Assembly (NCBI GenBank): GCA_902801125.1
Contig: CADCGT010000003.1
Coordinates: 32,077-96,076 of the forward strand
Length of the DNA stretch: 64,000 nucleotides
Source: an uncultured Pseudomonadota bacterium
Lineage (GTDB): Bacteria; Pseudomonadota; Alphaproteobacteria; Rs-D84
Direction: 5' to 3'
Shown: piece after piece, positions 8,713 to 19,091 of the stretch
How positions within the stretch are numbered: position 1 is the stretch's first letter
Layout: each line of letters begins with the position of its first letter
Translations under genes and position numbers: made by a program
Notes under the pieces: model-generated
Seen by the model: only the letters and a program-made list of their open reading frames with translations
What the model was told of the DNA's origin: nothing
Database searches by the model: none

Positions 8713-9771
8713 TTATTCTTGCAATTCGGTGCGGATGGGGGCAAGTGTTGCCGCGTGCGAACGAATTGTTTCGTTCAAATCATTCTTGGCCAGGTTAAAT
8801 GCATACTGAATCGCATTTGCAAACGCCAATGCATCCGAATTTCCGTGCGTTTTAACCGCAAAGCCCTTTAACCCCAAAAATGTCGCACCGGCATAGGAAC
8901 GCGGGTCTATTTTATGCTTTAACCGTTTGAACACATGCACCAAGAAAAACGCACCAATAATCGCCAGCCATGATTTCTTCATATTCTCGCTTATTACGCG
9001 TTTAATCAGTTTTGCCGTGCCTTCAACCGTTTTCAAAACTATGTTGCCGGTAAAACCGTCCGTCACAACAACCTGGACCCGGCCGGCACTTATATCCGTT
9101 GGTTCAACAAACCCAAGGTATTCATACGGCAACGCGTCGCGATGTGCATTCAAAACATTATTTAATTTTTGCAGTGTTTCATTGCCCTTGGTTTCTTCTT
9201 CGCCAATATTCAAAACACCCAATTTTGGACGCGGCATGTTGCCTATTACTTCGGCATAGACGCCGCCAAGAATCGCAAAGTCAAACAAATCGCCCGCGTC
9301 ACATTTAACATTTGCACCCAAATCCAAAACCACCACGCGGGAATCACCCGCACCCGACGGCAACATTGTTGTTATCGCCGGACGCGAAATACCATCAACC
9401 GTCTTTAACGCCAATTTCGAAAGCGACATCAACACACCCGTGTTTCCGGCACTTACCACCGCGGATGCGTTGCCTTCGCGGACATCTTTGATTGCCATAT
9501 ACATAGAGGTGTTTTGTGCATGGCGAATAACATCGCGAATCTTGTCCGTCATGCGAATTACATCGGGGGCGTCAATTATCGTAGAATTACGCGCAACACG
9601 TGGATATTTTGCAAGCATTTTACGCAAACGCGTCGCATCGCCAAACAAATGAAAATGCACATCAGATTCGCCGTGTTGATACAAAAATTGATTCATACCA
9701 CCAAGCGCAACGGCGGGACCGCGGTCACCGCCCATCGCATCTATCGCAATAATTCTTTTGTTTTCCGACAT
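8713..9771 (-). CDS. plsX: Phosphate acyltransferase PlsX
   Basis: 352 aa, normal length for PlsX. It makes acyl-phosphate from acyl-ACP for phosphatidic acid synthesis. The N-terminus IIAIDAMGGDRGP, followed by a MAIKDVREGNASAVVSAGNTG region and later VVTDGFTGNIVLKT, is diagnostic. It lies 63 bp downstream of rpmF, the usual rpmF-plsX pairing. The fabH that normally follows is absent: downstream come the 224-bp element and a surface-protein gene. Confidence 0.97.
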   Translation of the reverse strand: MSENKRIIAIDAMGGDRGPAVALGGMNQFLYQHGESDVHFHLFGDATRLRKMLAKYPRVARNSTIIDAPDVIRMTDKIRDVIRHAQNTSMYMAIKDVREGNASAVVSAGNTGVLMSLSKLALKTVDGISRPAITTMLPSGAGDSRVVVLDLGANVKCDAGDLFDFAILGGVYAEVIGNMPRPKLGVLNIGEEETKGNETLQKLNNVLNAHRDALPYEYLGFVEPTDISAGRVQVVVTDGFTGNIVLKTVEGTAKLIKRVISENMKKSWLAIIGAFFLVHVFKRLKHKIDPRSYAGATFLGLKGFAVKTHGNSDALAFANAIQYAFNLAKNDLNETIRSHAATLAPIRTELQE

Positions 9772-9834
9772 GTTGCATTAAAAATGCAGACAGGCACAAC
9801 CGCGCCATATCTGCAAAATATATTGGTTTATTTA

Positions 9835-9984
9835 TTATTTTGCACCGCACGCAGGGCATACATGATGTGGACGTTTCTTTTCGCCACAGGTTTTGCATAC
9901 ACCGCATGGCATAACCGCCAAACCATCGTGTGAACGACGTTGTGCGCTGCGGGCTTTACTTGTTTTGCTTCTTGGAACTGCCAT
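9835..9984 (-). CDS. rpmF: 50S ribosomal protein L32
   Basis: 49 aa, start ATG 9984. It begins MAVPRSKTSKARSAQRRSHD and has the L32 zinc ribbon CGVCKTCG ... CPACG. A start preceded by AAAGGAT fits. It forms the upstream gene of the rpmF-plsX pair. Confidence 0.96.
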   Translation of the reverse strand: MAVPRSKTSKARSAQRRSHDGLAVMPCGVCKTCGEKKRPHHVCPACGAK

Positions 9985-10116
9985 TTTTACTATCCTTTTT
10001 TATTACAGTTTTTTATTCTATTACAATATCAGACTTTTGCAAGGAAAATCTAATCACAATGTTTGTCCGGGATTGATGACGGTTATATCAACCGACACCA
10101 ACCCGGATTTTTCCCC

Positions 10117-13100
10117 TTACAAATCCAATAACTGTTGATGTTCGCCACCTTCGCGTGCCAATTTTTCGGCCTTTTCTTCCGCCCGCGCTATTTCGCGCAC
10201 GCGACGGACGTATGCACCCGTGCCAATCGGGATAAGACGACCAACAATCAAGTTTTCATTTATACCAACCAATTTATCGGTCGAACCATTGATTGCCGCA
10301 TCAACCAAGACCTTGGTCGTTTGTTGGAACGACGCATTGGAAATGAACGAACGTGTGGTAAGTGACGCACGGGTAAGTCCAACCAAAACCTGGGACGCAA
10401 CCGCCGGACGACCACCATCATGCACAACGCGCGCATTTTCTTCTTCGAAATCGACACGGTCAACCACATGTCCGGTCAAGAACACTGTGTCACCCGGGTC
10501 GGTAATTTCAACACGACGCGTCATTTCACGTATCAGAATTTCAATGTGTTTGTCGTTGATAGACACACCCTGGAGGCGATAAACCTGTTGAATCTGTTCA
10601 ACCATAAATGTCGCAAGTGCTTTTTGGCCCAATATGCGCAAGATATCTTGCGGAACCGGATCACCATCGACCAATTTATCGGCCTTTTTCACGGTATCGC
10701 CACTGCGCACCAAAAGGTTTGTTCCCTTTGGCACGGCGTATTCAACCGGCGCGGTCCCATCATCGGGTTCAATACGAACAATAATCTTGGATTTCGCGTC
10801 TTCCAATTCAATTGTTCCATCGATTTCCGCCAACAAAGCCGGGTTGGACGGACGACGAACCTCTAATAATTCTTCAACGCGCGGCAAACCACCCGTAATA
10901 TCGCCTGTACGACGCGCCTGGACCGGGATGCGTGCCAATACATCACCCGCCGCAACGGTTGCGCCGTTTGCAACATTCAACACCGAATGTATCGGCAACA
11001 GGTATTCTGCAACCTTTTTCCCGCCCAAAGACAAGACATTACCCTTGTCATCGACCAAGCGAATTGCCGGTTGCAAAGCCTTTTTCGTATTTGCCTTCCA
11101 ATTTATAACCTTGCGCGAAGTGATACCCGTTGTGGAATCAATTTCTTCTTGGAATGAAACATTTTCAACCAAGTCATTGAATGCCACAATACCATCTTTT
11201 TCCGCGATGATTGTGTTAGAATATGGATCCCATTCGGCAACCTTGGCGCCTTTTTCGACCATATCGCCATCGTTGACAATCAACATAGACGCGTATGGCA
11301 AACCGCAACTAAACAATTCTTCGCCTTTGTCTGATGTGACCGTCATTTTTCCGTTACGCGACAGAACAACAATGCGCCCCGCCGAATTTTTAATAGTGTT
11401 CACACCCGATAATTTTACCTTACCGGCAACTGGGACCTCGATATAATGACTTTCGGCACCACCGGACGCGATACCACCAATGTGGAAGGTACGCAATGTC
11501 AACTGGGTTCCAGGTTCACCAATGGATTGACCGGCAACGACACCGACGGCTTCGCCGACATGCACCAACGATTGACGCGACAAATCCATACCATAACATT
11601 TTGCGCACAAACCATCACTGTGACAGGTTAAAACACTGCGCACATCGACGGACGGCAGGCCAGATTCGTTGATTTTACGCGCCGCAACCTTGGTCACCAA
11701 TTCACCCGCCGGAACAATAACTTCCTTGGTAATTGGGTGAATAATATCGTGTGCCGCGGTCCGACCCAAAACAACATCGCCCAATGGCACAGACAGTGTG
11801 CTGCCTTGGTACACCGGTTTTGCAGTGATAAATTCACTTGTTCCGCAATCGTGTTCGGTAATAACCGTGTTCAATGCCAAATCGACCAAACGACGCGTCA
11901 AATAACCCGCCTGGGCCGTTTTCAACGCGGTATCCGACAGACCCTTGCGCGCACCGTGGGTGGATGTAAAGTATTCCGCCATGGTCAGACCTTCCTTGAA
12001 GTTCGAAATAATCGGAACTTCGATAATCGAACCGTCGGGCTTTGACATCATACCACGCATACCCGCCAACTGTTGAATCTGGTTCTTGGAACCACGGGCC
12101 TTGGAATCCGCCATCATATAGATGGAATTCCAATTGTCGCCGGTGCTTTTGCCCAATGCCGCATATGCGATTTTACCAAGGTCTTCGGTCGTGCGTTGCC
12201 ACATATCGATAAGTTTGTTATAACGTTCGCCCGATGACAACAAACCGTTTTGATATTGGTCTTCGATATCGGCGGCGGCCTTTTCGGCGGCGGCAATCAT
12301 TTTTTCTTTTTCCGCCGGAATGACAACATCGTCGAACCCAATGGAAATACCACTGCGGGCGGCCTGTTCAAAACCGGTGTTCTTTAACGCATCGGCCAAC
12401 AAAATCATCGCTTTATCGCCACAGCGTTCATACGTCGTGGACAACAATTTTTCGATTTCTGGACGGCCCATAACCTTGTTCACCAAATCAAACGGCATAT
12501 TTTCAGATTTCGGCAACAATTCGCCAATAATCATACGACCCGCCGTTGTTTTATAATTTTTACCATCAATACGCGCAACAATTGGCGTGTGCAGTGTAAT
12601 TGTTTTGTTTTCCAATGCCAATTCCACTTCGTCCATACCACTGAAACGCGGTGATTTTTCGGTGTGTTCGCCGTTTATCAACGAAATATAGTAAATACCC
12701 AATACCATGTCTTGGGACGGCACAGTCATTGGTTCACCATTCGCCGGCGACAACACATTGTTTGTAGACAACATCAATGTGCGGGCTTCTAATTGCGCCT
12801 CAAGCGAAATTGGAACGTGCACAGCCATCTGGTCACCGTCAAAGTCCGCATTGAATCCTTTACATACCAATGGGTGCAGACGGATTGCCTTGCCTTCTAT
12901 CAATACCGGTTCAAACGCCAATAATGACAAACGGTGCAAAGACGGCGCACGGTTCAACAACACCGGATGTTCGTGAATAACCTTTTCCAAGATTTCCCAA
13001 ACAATATCTTCGCCATTTTCAACCATTTTGCGTGCGGTCTTTAATGTGTTGGCATAATCACCCGCCATAAGGCGCGCAAACACAAACGGTTTGAACAATT

Positions 13101-14226
13101 CCAACGCCATGGCCTTGGGCAAACCAACCTGGTGCATCTTTAACGATGGTCCGGACACAATCACGCTGCGCCCCGAATAATCCACACGTTTACCCAACAA
13201 ATTCATACGGAAACGGCCCGATTTACCACGCAATGACCCCGACAAGGATTTAAGCGGACGACGATTTTGTGAAACCATCGGACGCGCCTTGTGTTCGTTG
13301 TCGAACAAGGAATCGACCGCTTCTTGCAACATGCGTTTTTCGTTACGAATAATGATTTCCGGCGCATGCATTTCCATAAAGCGTTTCAAACGATTGTTGC
13401 GGATAATAACACGACGATACAAATCATTCAAATCAGACGCCGCGACATGTCCCGCATCCAATGTGACCAATGGACGCATATCTGGCGGAATAACCGGGAT
13501 AATATCCGGCAACATCCATTGCGGTTCGGTTTTAGAATCCAAGAAAGCTTCGACCAATTTTAATTGTTTAATAATCGATTTGCGTTTTGCTTCGGATTTT
13601 GTTTCCGCCAATTCCGCACGCAGGCGCGTTCTTTCGTCGCCCATGTCAAGGTTGGCGATAATGCTGCGGACACCTTCGGCGCCGATACCGACGCGGAATG
13701 CGTCCGGCCCAAATTCTTCGACCGCGGCACGATATTCATCTTCACTGATAACATCATATTGTTTAAGGTTTGTTAAACCCGGTTCAATAACAATATAGGC
13801 ATCATAGGAAATAACCTGGTCAAGTTTTTTCTGGGACAGGTTATTCAACAATGTTGCGATTTTACCTTCACGCAGGAACCATGTGTGCGCAACCGGCATC
13901 GCCAATTTAATATGCCCCATGCGTTCACGACGAACAGACGAAGAACCAACTTCGACCCCGCAACGTTCACAGATAACGCCACGGAATTTGATTCTTTTAT
14001 ATTTTCCGCATGCGCATTCATAATCTTTGACCGGGCCGAAAATCTTTTGACAGAATAAACCATCCGCTTCGGGCTTTAAAGAATGATAGTTGATGGTTTC
14101 TGGCTTTGTGACTTCGCCGTGGGACCAAGAAAGAATTTCTTCGGGCGATGCAATCGTCACACGCAACGCGTCAAATTGTTCCCTGGTTTCAATTTGTCCA
14201 AATATCTTTTGCAACATATTTGCCAT
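10117..14226 (-). CDS. rpoC: DNA-directed RNA polymerase subunit beta'
   Basis: 1369 aa, full length. The N-terminal zinc-binding CACGKYKRIKFRGVICERCG, the active-site motif NADFDGDQMAVH with the three Asp that hold catalytic Mg, and the C-terminal conserved segments are present. It is the last gene of the secE-to-rpoC cluster, 160 bp after rpoB; that interval carries TTAGTGG-type repeats. The end LAREGGEHQQLLDL is usual for the family. Confidence 0.99.
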   Translation of the reverse strand: MANMLQKIFGQIETREQFDALRVTIASPEEILSWSHGEVTKPETINYHSLKPEADGLFCQKIFGPVKDYECACGKYKRIKFRGVICERCGVEVGSSSVRRERMGHIKLAMPVAHTWFLREGKIATLLNNLSQKKLDQVISYDAYIVIEPGLTNLKQYDVISEDEYRAAVEEFGPDAFRVGIGAEGVRSIIANLDMGDERTRLRAELAETKSEAKRKSIIKQLKLVEAFLDSKTEPQWMLPDIIPVIPPDMRPLVTLDAGHVAASDLNDLYRRVIIRNNRLKRFMEMHAPEIIIRNEKRMLQEAVDSLFDNEHKARPMVSQNRRPLKSLSGSLRGKSGRFRMNLLGKRVDYSGRSVIVSGPSLKMHQVGLPKAMALELFKPFVFARLMAGDYANTLKTARKMVENGEDIVWEILEKVIHEHPVLLNRAPSLHRLSLLAFEPVLIEGKAIRLHPLVCKGFNADFDGDQMAVHVPISLEAQLEARTLMLSTNNVLSPANGEPMTVPSQDMVLGIYYISLINGEHTEKSPRFSGMDEVELALENKTITLHTPIVARIDGKNYKTTAGRMIIGELLPKSENMPFDLVNKVMGRPEIEKLLSTTYERCGDKAMILLADALKNTGFEQAARSGISIGFDDVVIPAEKEKMIAAAEKAAADIEDQYQNGLLSSGERYNKLIDMWQRTTEDLGKIAYAALGKSTGDNWNSIYMMADSKARGSKNQIQQLAGMRGMMSKPDGSIIEVPIISNFKEGLTMAEYFTSTHGARKGLSDTALKTAQAGYLTRRLVDLALNTVITEHDCGTSEFITAKPVYQGSTLSVPLGDVVLGRTAAHDIIHPITKEVIVPAGELVTKVAARKINESGLPSVDVRSVLTCHSDGLCAKCYGMDLSRQSLVHVGEAVGVVAGQSIGEPGTQLTLRTFHIGGIASGGAESHYIEVPVAGKVKLSGVNTIKNSAGRIVVLSRNGKMTVTSDKGEELFSCGLPYASMLIVNDGDMVEKGAKVAEWDPYSNTIIAEKDGIVAFNDLVENVSFQEEIDSTTGITSRKVINWKANTKKALQPAIRLVDDKGNVLSLGGKKVAEYLLPIHSVLNVANGATVAAGDVLARIPVQARRTGDITGGLPRVEELLEVRRPSNPALLAEIDGTIELEDAKSKIIVRIEPDDGTAPVEYAVPKGTNLLVRSGDTVKKADKLVDGDPVPQDILRILGQKALATFMVEQIQQVYRLQGVSINDKHIEILIREMTRRVEITDPGDTVFLTGHVVDRVDFEEENARVVHDGGRPAVASQVLVGLTRASLTTRSFISNASFQQTTKVLVDAAINGSTDKLVGINENLIVGRLIPIGTGAYVRRVREIARAEEKAEKLAREGGEHQQLLDL

Positions 14227-14243
14227 TTTTCTAAGCTCCTTAC

Positions 14244-14275
14244 TTAGTTTTGGTGGTTAGTGTTAGTGGTTAATG
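14244..14275. repeat. TTAGTGG-type repeat, array 3 (rpoB-rpoC spacer)
   Basis: TTAGTTTTGGTGGTTAGTGTTAGTGGTTAATG lies just upstream of rpoC. With array 4 it fills much of the 160-bp rpoB-rpoC spacer; the remainder (14276-14363) shows degenerate units such as TTGTTGTTAG. Confidence 0.65.
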
Positions 14276-14363
14276 ATAAATCTTTTTTACCTTCGCCACA
14301 CGCCCCGTCCACAGTTTGTTGTTAGTTTTGGGTGGTGGTTATGGCCAGGAAAATCTCGCCGGC

Positions 14364-14390
14364 CACTAACCACTCACACTATCCCACTAA
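14364..14390. repeat. TTAGTGG-type repeat, array 4, providing the rpoB stop codon
   Basis: On the minus strand this reads TTAGTGGGATAGTGTGAGTG and GTTAG. The rpoB stop codon TAG (14387-14389) is the first unit, so the array starts exactly where the coding sequence ends. Confidence 0.7.
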
Positions 14391-17300
14391 TCTATTTTCT
14401 TTGGCGTTAATGCCAACCCCAATCCGCGCAATTCGCGAACGAACACATTAAATGCCTCTGGCGTTCCGGTCTGGATATCATCACTGCCGGAAATGATGGA
14501 TTCGTACATCTTGTTTCGGCCGGTGATATCGTCGGATTTGACCGTCAACATTTCACGCAACAAATGCGCGGCGCCATGTGCTTCCAGTGCCCATACTTCC
14601 ATTTCACCCAAACGCTGGCCACCCATGTGTGCCTTACCAGACAATGGCTGTTGCGTCACAAGTGAATAACTTGCCGTGGAACGCGCGTGAATCTTTTCGT
14701 CGACAAAGTGGTGCAATTTCAACATATACATCACACCAACCGTGACCGGGCGGGCAAATTTTTCACCCGTCACACCATCATACAGTGTGAATTGACCGGT
14801 TTCCGGCAATTTTGCCAACTTTAACATTTTGCGAACATCTTCGGGTGTTGCACCGTCGAATGTCGGGGTTGCCATTGGCACACCATCACGCAACAACGCC
14901 GCATGCGCACGAACATCGGTATCGGTCATTTTGGCTAATTTTTCCGCTGTATCTTTGCCATAGATTTTGCCCATAATCGCACGCAAATCATCCGTGACCG
15001 CACGTTTTTGTTTCACTTCGTCCAAAACCGCGCCAATTTGTTCACCCAATGCGCGTGCCGCCATTCCAAGGTGGGTTTCCAAAATCTGGCCAAAGTTCAT
15101 ACGACTTGGCACACCCAACGGATTCAGAACAATATCGACCGGGGTTCCATCTTCCATGTGCGGCATATCTTCGATTGGAACAACGCGGGAAACGATACCC
15201 TTGTTTCCGTGGCGTCCCGCCATTTTATCACCCGGCTGTAATTTCATTTTGTGGGCGATATAGACCTTGACTTCTTTCAAGACACCGGCATTCAACGAAT
15301 TGCTTTCGGTTGCCTTTTCGATTTCGCGGTCGGCATTTTCATTTAACTGTTTCAGTTTAACAAGATGCTGTTCGCGTAATTCATCAATCTTGGCCTGGGC
15401 GGTTTTATCGGAAACAACCAATTTTTTAACATCAACCGGTTTGATACCTTCGAAAACCTCGGCTGTCAATTTTTTACCAATGAATGGTTTCAAACTGCCA
15501 CTGCCGGATTCAATGGTATAACCTTCGGCGATTTGGAAAACCTGGTCTGCAAAACCCTTTTCGATAATAAGGATTTCTTCATCGCGGTCTTTATTGATTT
15601 GTTCAATCCGTTCCAATTCAATCATCTGGGTGCGTTCGTCTTTCTTGACCCCATGACGCGTCAAGATATTCACACCGATAACCGTTCCTTCTTCGTTCGG
15701 TCCCACGCGCAGCGATGTATCTTTGACATTCAACGCCTTTTCGCCAAAGATGTTACGCAACAGTGCCTCTTCGGGGGTCAACAATGTTTCAGATTTTGGT
15801 GAAACATGCCCAACCAAAATATCGCCCTGTTTTACACGCGCACCAATATAGATAATCCCAGATTCGTCCAGATTCTTTAACGCTTCTTCGCTAACATTCG
15901 GGATATCACGCGTCAAACTTTCCGGTCCCAATTGGGTATCGCGAACCTTGATTTCCTTTTCAACAATCTTGACCGAAGTATAAACATCGTCACGAGAAAT
16001 CTTTTCAGAAATCACGATAGAATCTTCATAGTTATAACCACGCCACGGCACGAACGCCACCAATACATTGCGGCCCAACGCCAATTCACCATAGTTCATT
16101 GACGAACCGTCGGCAATAATGTCGCCCGCAGATACACGGTCGCCCGCCTTGACCAGTGGTTTTTGATGCAGAATTGTATCGTTGTTCGAACGTTCGTATT
16201 TTTCAAGGTTGTAAATATCAACCCCGGTCACGACATTGCGACTGTTCATACATTTTACAACAATACGTTTTGCATCCGCAGATTCCACGATACCACTGTG
16301 CTTTGCAACCTTGCCTGTACGGGAATCACGCGCCACTTCGCGTTCAATTCCGGTTCCAACCAACGGTGTTTGCATACGCATAAGCGGAACCGCCTGGCGT
16401 TGCATGTTCGAACCCATCAACGCACGGTTCGCGTCGTCATTTTCAACGAACGGAATAAGTCCAGTTGAAATCGACACCACCTGGCGCGGTTCAACGTCGA
16501 TTAAATCGACTTCTTCACGCGGAACACGGGTAAATTCGCCATCAACACGCGCCGTCACCAATTCTTCGGTCAAAACACCTTTGTCATTTGTCGGGGTGTT
16601 TCCTTGGGCAATTTTGTGACCCAATTCTTCGTCCGCGGTCAAATATACCATTTTGTCGGTGATTTTGCTGTTTTCGACAACATAGTATGGTGTTTCAATA
16701 AACCCATACGGATTCACACGCGCATAGGACGCAAGGTGATTTATCAAACCAATGTTTGCACCTTCGGGTGTGTTGATGGGGCATAAACGACCATAGTGCG
16801 TCGGATGCACGTCGCGGACATCGATACCCGCGCGTTCGCGGTTCAAACCGCCCGGCCCCAATGCAGAAATACGGCGTTTGTGTTCCAATTCAGACAATGG
16901 ATTATACGCATCCATAAACTGGGACAATTGGCTGGTCCCCAAGAATTCTGCGACCAAGGACATCAACGGATTCACATTGACGACATCTTGGGGTTGCATT
17001 GTCGCGATGTTCGGTGAAGACAATGCTTCACGGACAAGTCTTTCAATACGAACCATACCTGTGCGGAAATTTTGTTCCAATAATTCACCAACCGTGCGAA
17101 CACGACGATTCGACAGGTTGTCGATATCATCAATTGTGTCTTTGTGGTCAATGATGTTGGTCAATGTTTTCAATACCGCCAAGAAATCGTTCTTGGTAAG
17201 CAAACGTTCGTCTTCCGGTTTTTTCCCAGAATCGATTTTTAAACGCTTGTTCATTTTGAAACGACCAACCGGCGACAAATCATAATATGCCGCTTCGAAA

Positions 17301-18523
17301 CCTTGACGCATAAACAGGTTGATTGCCGCTTCTAGTGTTGGACGTTCACCCGGACGGATGATGTTATAGATTTCAATCAGCGCATCTTCGCGGTTCGCCG
17401 TTTTGTCCGCAACCAGTGTATTGCGCATGTGCGCGGTCATGGTTGTGTTATCAATGGAAATAATCGATATTTCTTTGACACCCAATTTTTCAATATCGCT
17501 TAATACTTCTTCGGTAATTTCGGTACCCGCCGGATATAAAGCCTCGGTTCCATTGGTGATTGGGTCAAACAGATATTCGCCAATCAATGCATCTGGGACA
17601 ATTCCGAATTCTTTGGACGCCGCCATAATTTTGTTCAAACGTTTTGCGTTCAAACGGTCACCTTTGGCCGCCAATTCCTTTTTATCTTTGGGGTTTATCA
17701 AATCGTAATTCAGGCGATATTTATCCAAACCTTCGAATACAGATGTTTGACCAACCCACATTTTGCCGTTTGTCTTTAACGGTATGCGTTTATAGAACAC
17801 GGACAAAATTTCGGAATCAGACATTCCACGAATCTTGGTATTGCGCGGTTCGTCTTTCCATTTCTTTTCGTCTTCGGCGCACGGCAGGCAACGCAACAAC
17901 ACGGTCGCCGGAATTTTGCGACGACGATCAATACGAACATAGATGACACCCTTGGATTCTTCAAAATCAATCCAGGAACCGTGTTCCGGAATAATACGCG
18001 CAGTATATGTAATAGGATTACCGGCAATCTTGGCCTCTTTGGTGGTTGCGAAAACGACACCTTGGGCACGATGCATTTGTGACACGATAACGCGTTCAAC
18101 GCCCGATGCAATAAAACTTCCGCGTTCGGTCATAAGTGGCACTTCGCCCATAAAGATTTCTTGTTCTTTGATATCACGCAAAGACTTTTTGCCATCTTCG
18201 GCGACATCCCATAAAATCAATCTCAGCTTCAGTTTTAATTTGCTGGAATACGTCATTTTGCGTGCAAGGCATTCTTTCACATTGTACGCCGGTTTTTCCA
18301 AATTGTATTCAATGAATTCCAATTCGGCGGCCCCCGCATAATCCTTGATTGGGAACATAGAAGAAAACACCGCCTGCAACCCCATATTCTTGCGATTTTG
18401 TGGTGCAACATCGGCCTGCAAGAAATCCCGGTAGGAATTATATTGAATTTCTATTAAATCAGGAAGCGGAGTTTGCAAAAAACTTTTACCAAAAGATTTT
18501 CTAAGTTTTTGGATAACTGCCAT
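14387..18523 (-). CDS. rpoB: DNA-directed RNA polymerase subunit beta
   Basis: 1378 aa. I chose ATG 18523 (MAVIQKLRKSFGKS) because AAAAGGATTGAAACCC precedes it and alphaproteobacterial RpoB starts similarly; the frame extends 11 codons further upstream. The GDKMAGRHGNKG and HFVDEKIHARSTASYS segments and the rifampicin-cluster region (FLGTSQLSQFMDAYNPLSEL) are normal. Core of RNA polymerase, with rplL upstream and rpoC downstream. At the rifampicin site the sequence SQLSQFMDAYNPLSEL has Asn-Pro where many bacteria have Asn-Pro as well, so nothing unusual is seen. Confidence 0.99.
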   Translation of the reverse strand: MAVIQKLRKSFGKSFLQTPLPDLIEIQYNSYRDFLQADVAPQNRKNMGLQAVFSSMFPIKDYAGAAELEFIEYNLEKPAYNVKECLARKMTYSSKLKLKLRLILWDVAEDGKKSLRDIKEQEIFMGEVPLMTERGSFIASGVERVIVSQMHRAQGVVFATTKEAKIAGNPITYTARIIPEHGSWIDFEESKGVIYVRIDRRRKIPATVLLRCLPCAEDEKKWKDEPRNTKIRGMSDSEILSVFYKRIPLKTNGKMWVGQTSVFEGLDKYRLNYDLINPKDKKELAAKGDRLNAKRLNKIMAASKEFGIVPDALIGEYLFDPITNGTEALYPAGTEITEEVLSDIEKLGVKEISIISIDNTTMTAHMRNTLVADKTANREDALIEIYNIIRPGERPTLEAAINLFMRQGFEAAYYDLSPVGRFKMNKRLKIDSGKKPEDERLLTKNDFLAVLKTLTNIIDHKDTIDDIDNLSNRRVRTVGELLEQNFRTGMVRIERLVREALSSPNIATMQPQDVVNVNPLMSLVAEFLGTSQLSQFMDAYNPLSELEHKRRISALGPGGLNRERAGIDVRDVHPTHYGRLCPINTPEGANIGLINHLASYARVNPYGFIETPYYVVENSKITDKMVYLTADEELGHKIAQGNTPTNDKGVLTEELVTARVDGEFTRVPREEVDLIDVEPRQVVSISTGLIPFVENDDANRALMGSNMQRQAVPLMRMQTPLVGTGIEREVARDSRTGKVAKHSGIVESADAKRIVVKCMNSRNVVTGVDIYNLEKYERSNNDTILHQKPLVKAGDRVSAGDIIADGSSMNYGELALGRNVLVAFVPWRGYNYEDSIVISEKISRDDVYTSVKIVEKEIKVRDTQLGPESLTRDIPNVSEEALKNLDESGIIYIGARVKQGDILVGHVSPKSETLLTPEEALLRNIFGEKALNVKDTSLRVGPNEEGTVIGVNILTRHGVKKDERTQMIELERIEQINKDRDEEILIIEKGFADQVFQIAEGYTIESGSGSLKPFIGKKLTAEVFEGIKPVDVKKLVVSDKTAQAKIDELREQHLVKLKQLNENADREIEKATESNSLNAGVLKEVKVYIAHKMKLQPGDKMAGRHGNKGIVSRVVPIEDMPHMEDGTPVDIVLNPLGVPSRMNFGQILETHLGMAARALGEQIGAVLDEVKQKRAVTDDLRAIMGKIYGKDTAEKLAKMTDTDVRAHAALLRDGVPMATPTFDGATPEDVRKMLKLAKLPETGQFTLYDGVTGEKFARPVTVGVMYMLKLHHFVDEKIHARSTASYSLVTQQPLSGKAHMGGQRLGEMEVWALEAHGAAHLLREMLTVKSDDITGRNKMYESIISGSDDIQTGTPEAFNVFVRELRGLGLALTPKKID

Positions 18524-18590
18524 GGGTTTCAATCCTTTTTTTTGTGCGTTTTGCAAACGAAACTATTACGTATACTGTTTTTGCGTCCAT

Positions 18591-18648
18591 TGCCCGCCCG
18601 CGGTTTTTTGCCCCCGGGCGGGCATGGGTTTGTCACGAAATCGTGACA
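18591..18648 (-). promoter_or_regulatory. rplL-rpoB intercistronic hairpin and palindrome
   Basis: Between rplL and rpoB are a perfect 18-bp palindrome TGTCACGAAATCGTGACA (18631-18648) and a 10-bp GC stem TGCCCGCCCG / CGGGCGGGCA (18591-18624) whose minus-strand loop contains CAAAAAACCG. E. coli has an attenuator and an RNase III site in the same place. I infer an attenuator or processing element; the palindrome could also be an operator. Confidence 0.5.
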
Positions 18649-18684
18649 TATATTTTTGAACCATATCGGTTCGCGGTGGAATAA

Positions 18685-19050
18685 TTATTTCAATTCCACT
18701 TTCGCGCCGGCGGCTTCGATGGTGGCCTTCATTTTTTCGGCTTCATCTTTTGCAACGGCTTCTTTCACGGTCTTTGGTGCAGATTCAACCAACGCCTTGG
18801 CTTCACCCAGACCCAAACCTGTGATATCTTTAACGGCCTTGATAACCGCCAATTTGTTTGCACCGATATCTGTCAAAACGACATCAAATTCGGTTTTTTC
18901 TTCTGCGGCGGCTGCGGCCGGACCGGCGGCAACTGCGACCGCGGCGGCGGCGCTAACGCCCCATGTTTCTTCCAATGCCTTGGACAATTCAACTGCTTCC
19001 AAGACGGTCAATTTTGACAATTCATCAACTAATTTTTGAATGTCTGCCAT
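18685..19050 (-). CDS. rplL: 50S ribosomal protein L7/L12
   Basis: 121 aa, the normal length. N-terminal dimerisation helices, an Ala/Gly-rich hinge (about residues 35-50) and the C-terminal domain with [20 protein letters not shown], which contacts elongation factors. It follows rplJ by 41 bp, as expected for the L10-(L12) stalk operon. Confidence 0.98.
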   Translation of the reverse strand: MADIQKLVDELSKLTVLEAVELSKALEETWGVSAAAAVAVAAGPAAAAAEEKTEFDVVLTDIGANKLAVIKAVKDITGLGLGEAKALVESAPKTVKEAVAKDEAEKMKATIEAAGAKVELK

Positions 19051-19091
19051 TTTTTGCTCCTATTTATTTTATTGGAACGTATTCCAATAAT

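Noticed and set aside
10634..11446. 270-codon plus-strand frame opposite rpoC
   Set aside because: It is antisense to a certain gene, has no ribosome-binding site and its codon pattern follows from the rpoC reading frame.
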